Assembly (NCBI RefSeq): GCF_009725235.1
Contig: NZ_WJFC01000006.1
Span: 62,001 to 126,000, forward strand
Reading direction: 5' to 3'
From: Scytonema sp. UIC 10036
Lineage (GTDB): Bacteria > Cyanobacteriota > Cyanobacteriia > Cyanobacteriales > Nostocaceae
Length of the DNA: 64,000 bases
The notes under the pieces are model-generated. The model was given only the letters and a program-made list of their open reading frames with translations, ran no database searches and was not told the DNA's origin. Position 1 is the stretch's first letter. Every line of letters begins with the position of its first letter. This document shows positions 62,301 through 64,000 of the stretch, piece by piece. A program made the translations under genes and the position numbers.

Positions 62301-62575
62301 ATTGCAACAGAATTGCCTGTATCATCAACAAGTTGTCCCAATGTCCCGATAGCAACAGCAGATCCAGTTTGGGTACTGATGGCATAAAGTTGGGCATTAC
62401 CCATACCATCACTAGCGATTCCGTAGAGTTTGCCGTTTTGGGGACGGAGGTCAATACCTACTAAATTCTGACCTGCAGCGAGTCCAGTAATAGGGATGCC
62501 AGCGTTAGGATTATCAGGGTTAGAAGTATCAAAGGAGACGATTCTGTTGTTACTAAGAACATAAGCTGTTGTCAT
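59396..62575 (-). CDS. DUF4394 / Calx-beta / DUF4114 repeat protein
   Basis: 1,059 residues. Two tandem DUF4394-type beta-propeller-like halves occupy about 1-250 and 260-555, each with LVGIDLRP, YAI/YSI and DFNPTVDR(L/I)R(I/V)VT. A Calx-beta domain follows (about 560-665; TYTVDENGSA, GTATASTDYT, VTFADGQTTASATL), then a low-complexity VGNTVGSTV linker (about 668-718). Two DUF4114-like modules close the protein (FGFEDSPNTGSNDFNDVV and FGFEDLRGGGDKDFNDVI). No classical signal peptide is seen. The Calx-beta and DUF4114 modules suggest a calcium-binding extracellular or surface protein, as in many cyanobacterial relatives. Convergent with the thioesterase gene; no obvious link to the polyketide pathway. 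Confidence 0.88.
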   Translation of the reverse strand: MTTAYVLSNNRIVSFDTSNPDNPNAGIPITGLAAGQNLVGIDLRPQNGKLYGIASDGMGNAQLYAISTQTGSAVAIGTLGQLVDDTGNSVAITGSSFEVDFNPTVDRLRIVTSNGLNFRVNPNTGAAIDSNVLVADINPDDSSGGGTTTTDATAYTNSAPNVTATTQYTLDSATNTLVIRNPLNNGTQTSPLVVTLNGSPLDFTSVNGFDIPSSVNVSASNTSATGQAFAVLTVGGQTGLYALELSTGAATLVGTVGAGTEPIQGFALENEVVPDGLPAIGLTVDGTQLLRFNSASAQTVTSAPVTGVAAGETLVGIDLRPATGQLYGLGINDAANTGSLYSIDPQTGTVTIVGEGAGQIAFVDAVGNLVDLPSADTGFGFDFNPTVDRIRVVTGTGLNFRLNPITGVAVDGNTGLDGINADGSVNGLPIGSVGISGTAYTNSFNGTTATTQYTLDATSNSLFIQNPPNNGTQTVQLPVTLNSTPLDFTEVSGFDIPSNSRVQASNAAASGRALAALRVGDVTNLYAIELSTGAATFLSPIGTGATSLAGLTVGEAPIGAVAFGTPTYTVDENGSAIALNLVRTGGSRGEFTVSVAATGGTATASTDYTADPITVTFADGQTTASATLNITDDNLIENNETVSLVLSNPTNGAVLASQDTATLNISDNDTVVSETVGNTVGSTVGNTVVNETVGNTVGNTVGSTVGSTVVSETVGNTVGTIAANFAANGSAIISTTNNVQNFVQFSLSSQKNTFVNEIVAFTVDDDLGTINGIAPNATGYLDAAIARSRTIFSTLNNNPNGFGAGGLSSTLDFGSNARFSTFLIQNGSLDELRAGQISRNNVFFSNQTSVRISNTTASNFTFGFEDSPNTGSNDFNDVVLQVNLASQGTSAGTALHGQGQSEVLDFSSLTGQVNTSFTVNREAAFDNFVGFYRVVDQNGGIDTNGDGTADILPGNTGYAQAAVSNRVTGIDFSVGNQQTATVSGQFAGGSIFAPFLIANGSVNQVLNGEKLDEVYFAYLGANSDRVDHIRFLGDNTFGFEDLRGGGDKDFNDVIMRVTI
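60420..60570 (-). repeat. 12-bp minisatellite inside the DUF4394 gene
   Basis: About a dozen 12- to 15-bp units (CCAACAGTATTG, CCAACAGTACTG, CCAACAGTCTCG on the plus strand), arranged in a higher-order pattern repeated three times. They encode a flexible Val-Gly-Asn/Ser-Thr linker between the Calx-beta and DUF4114 modules. Confidence 0.9.
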
Positions 62576-63071
62576 GTTTTTATCTCTCTATCAAGGTTAA
62601 GGATAATTGCACAAAATCTGTGTTATTCAGAACGAGAATTTACTCATAAACCAAAAGTAAAATAAGTTACTCGGTTTACTAGAAAAAATACTCTTATTCC
62701 TTATTCAAAGAGTTCTTAATATTTCTGGATAAACACTGAGTAAATAAAAATACTTGAAAAAATGTGCGGTCAATGCGCTCGCGTGCGTACCGCAATCCCA
62801 TTAGCATTTCATGAATTCACGAATGCTAGAAAATACAAAACCTTTTTAAAAATAATATTTGTCAAATAATTATCTTTTTTTTATTTGATTAAATAGTAAT
62901 TTCTACATAAGTGAGTAAATAGGTTGAATTAAATAATAAGATGCAGTGCGAATCCAAAAGCCAGCAAGAAGCTCGCAATACTGCTCTTGATGGATTAATT
63001 ACGCCTACCTACTTGAAGACATAAATTTGCATGAAAAGCTCTCGATAGATTTGAGTGAGGAGAAAATACTG
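62576..63071. other. 496-bp intergenic region between divergent genes
   Basis: No credible gene; a 27-codon frame at 62941-63024 has no support. Two inverted repeats are visible: TGCGGT/ACCGCA flanking a CG-rich core (about 62765-62794), and TAGCATT (62802-62808) with AATGCTA (62822-62828) around a GAATTC-centred near-palindrome. Promoters of both flanking genes must lie here, but none is unambiguous. Confidence 0.5.
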
Positions 63072-64000
63072 ATGCCCCATGATATTACGAGTAACAGTTT
63101 ATCTTCCGATAAAGGGCTAACTATTTCTTCTGTCTCCTCAGTAAATTGCTTTGATTCTAACGATAACTATGACTTAAACCTTAACAGTCGCAGTCGCCGT
63201 CATTCGAGAATAGAAAATTTAGAAGCAAGTACAAGCTCTGTAACAACCGACAGTATGGCAGCTAACAACCAATTTAGCTCTACTTCTGGTTATGGTTCGA
63301 TTAATGCAGCCTTAGGAGTCGCTCAAGCTATCGGTCAGGATACCTTTGCTGATGTTGCCGATCTTGGAGGTAACAATTGGGGAGCTGATTTTGTGAAAGC
63401 TCCAGAAGTGTGGGCAAAAGGGTATACAGGTCAAGGTGCTGTTGTTGCTGTTTTAGATACTGGAGTCGATCGCAATCACAATGACTTACAAACAAATATT
63501 TGGACAAATAGCAAAGAAATTGCCGACAATGGCATAGATGACGACAACAATGGTTATATAGATGATGCCCATGGATGGAACTTTGACGGTGATAATAAAG
63601 ATACTTTAGATATCAACGGTCATGGCACTCATGTGTCTGGCACTATTGCAGGAGCAAACAATAATGTTGGAGTGACGGGTATTGCTTATGATGCCAAAAT
63701 TATGCCAGTGAAAGTATTGAATGACTCTGGTGCAGGTTCCTACAGTGCGATCGCTAATGGAATTTACTATGCCGTCAACAATGGTGCTAACGTCATCAAT
63801 CTGAGTTTAAGTGGGAGTACTGGTAATTTTCTTGTGGAGTTAGCCCTTGATTATGCCAGCCGCCAGGGCGTCATCGTGGTTATGGCAGCAGGGAACGAAA
63901 GCGATTCACAACCTGCCTATCCCGCCCGTTACGCAGAAAAATACGGAATTGCTGTTGGGGCAGTAGATAAGGATAACAATATAGCAGACTTCTCCAACAA
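63072..64000 (+). CDS. subtilisin-like serine protease (S8 family), 3' partial
   Basis: The frame is open from ATG 63072 to the right edge (309 codons). GAGGAG at 63057-63062 gives a 9-nt spacing and supports this start. After a Ser/Asn-rich N-terminal region of about 100 residues, the catalytic Asp129 (VVAVLDTGVD), His184 (NGHGTHVSGTIAG) and oxyanion Asn275 (MAAGNES) are present; the catalytic Ser must lie beyond the window. An EF-hand-like acidic loop (DDDNNGYIDD) precedes His184, suggesting calcium binding. No typical signal peptide is visible. It is divergent from the DUF4394 gene and probably unrelated to polyketide synthesis. Confidence 0.9.
   Translation, partial: MPHDITSNSLSSDKGLTISSVSSVNCFDSNDNYDLNLNSRSRRHSRIENLEASTSSVTTDSMAANNQFSSTSGYGSINAALGVAQAIGQDTFADVADLGGNNWGADFVKAPEVWAKGYTGQGAVVAVLDTGVDRNHNDLQTNIWTNSKEIADNGIDDDNNGYIDDAHGWNFDGDNKDTLDINGHGTHVSGTIAGANNNVGVTGIAYDAKIMPVKVLNDSGAGSYSAIANGIYYAVNNGANVINLSLSGSTGNFLVELALDYASRQGVIVVMAAGNESDSQPAYPARYAEKYGIAVGAVDKDNNIADFSN

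Noticed and set aside
62941..63024. 27-codon open frame
   Set aside because: Too short, no Shine-Dalgarno and no recognisable motif.

Overview
This window is the 3' two thirds or so of a very large trans-acyltransferase (trans-AT) polyketide synthase cluster, followed by tailoring genes and ordinary flanking genes. The host is almost certainly a cyanobacterium, probably filamentous. The octamer GCGATCGC (HIP1), a cyanobacterial hallmark, recurs throughout (for example 983-990, 2981-2988, 6969-6976, 11523-11530). The P450 resembles the cyanobacterial CYP110 group, and the DUF4394/Calx-beta/DUF4114 and S8 peptidase genes at the right edge are typical of that phylum.

Layout. 2-2992 is the C-terminal part of one PKS protein (KR-cMT-ACP) that runs off the left edge. 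3202-27717 and 27790-51825 are two giant PKS proteins of about 8,170 and 8,010 residues. Together they read: KS-KR-ACP | KS-KR-cMT-ACP | KS-KR-ACP | KS0-OMT-ACP | KS-KR-ACP | KS-KR-ACP | KS0 // DH-ACP | KS-DH-PS-KR-ACP | KS-KR-ACP | KS-DH-KR-cMT-ACP | KS-DH-KR-ACP | KS0-ACP-TE. No module contains an acyltransferase domain; a free-standing malonyltransferase is encoded at 57288-58352. Tailoring and support genes follow: a P450 (51872), a Rieske oxygenase (53347), two paralogous methyltransferases on opposite strands (54539 and 56130), the trans-AT (57288) and a type II thioesterase (58590). The window closes with a secreted or surface-type repeat protein (59396-62575, minus strand) and the start of a subtilisin-like protease (63072 to the right edge).

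Chemistry. Ten modules in the window can elongate (one partial, nine complete) and three KS domains lack a catalytic histidine. Reading back from the TE, the domain order predicts a 4-methyl-2,4-dienoate, 7-OH, a pyran ring C9-C13 with an adjacent unsaturation, 15-OMe, 16-Me, 17-OH, 19-OH, 20-Me and 21-OH. That is the C1-C21 half of the swinholide / scytophycin / tolytoxin family of actin-binding macrolides, and it gives the 22-atom lactone register rather than the two-carbon-shorter misakinolide one. The extra oxygenases and O-methyltransferases would fit a scytophycin/tolytoxin-like decorated product. This assignment is inference from domain order and remembered structures.

The oddest feature is a roughly 9-bp minisatellite (3005-3107) in what should be an ACP-to-KS linker. 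There the polypeptide is broken into two reading frames, and no canonical start codon precedes the conserved N-terminus of the next KS. Most other ACP-KS linkers here also carry short in-frame tandem repeats, often 12-bp units.
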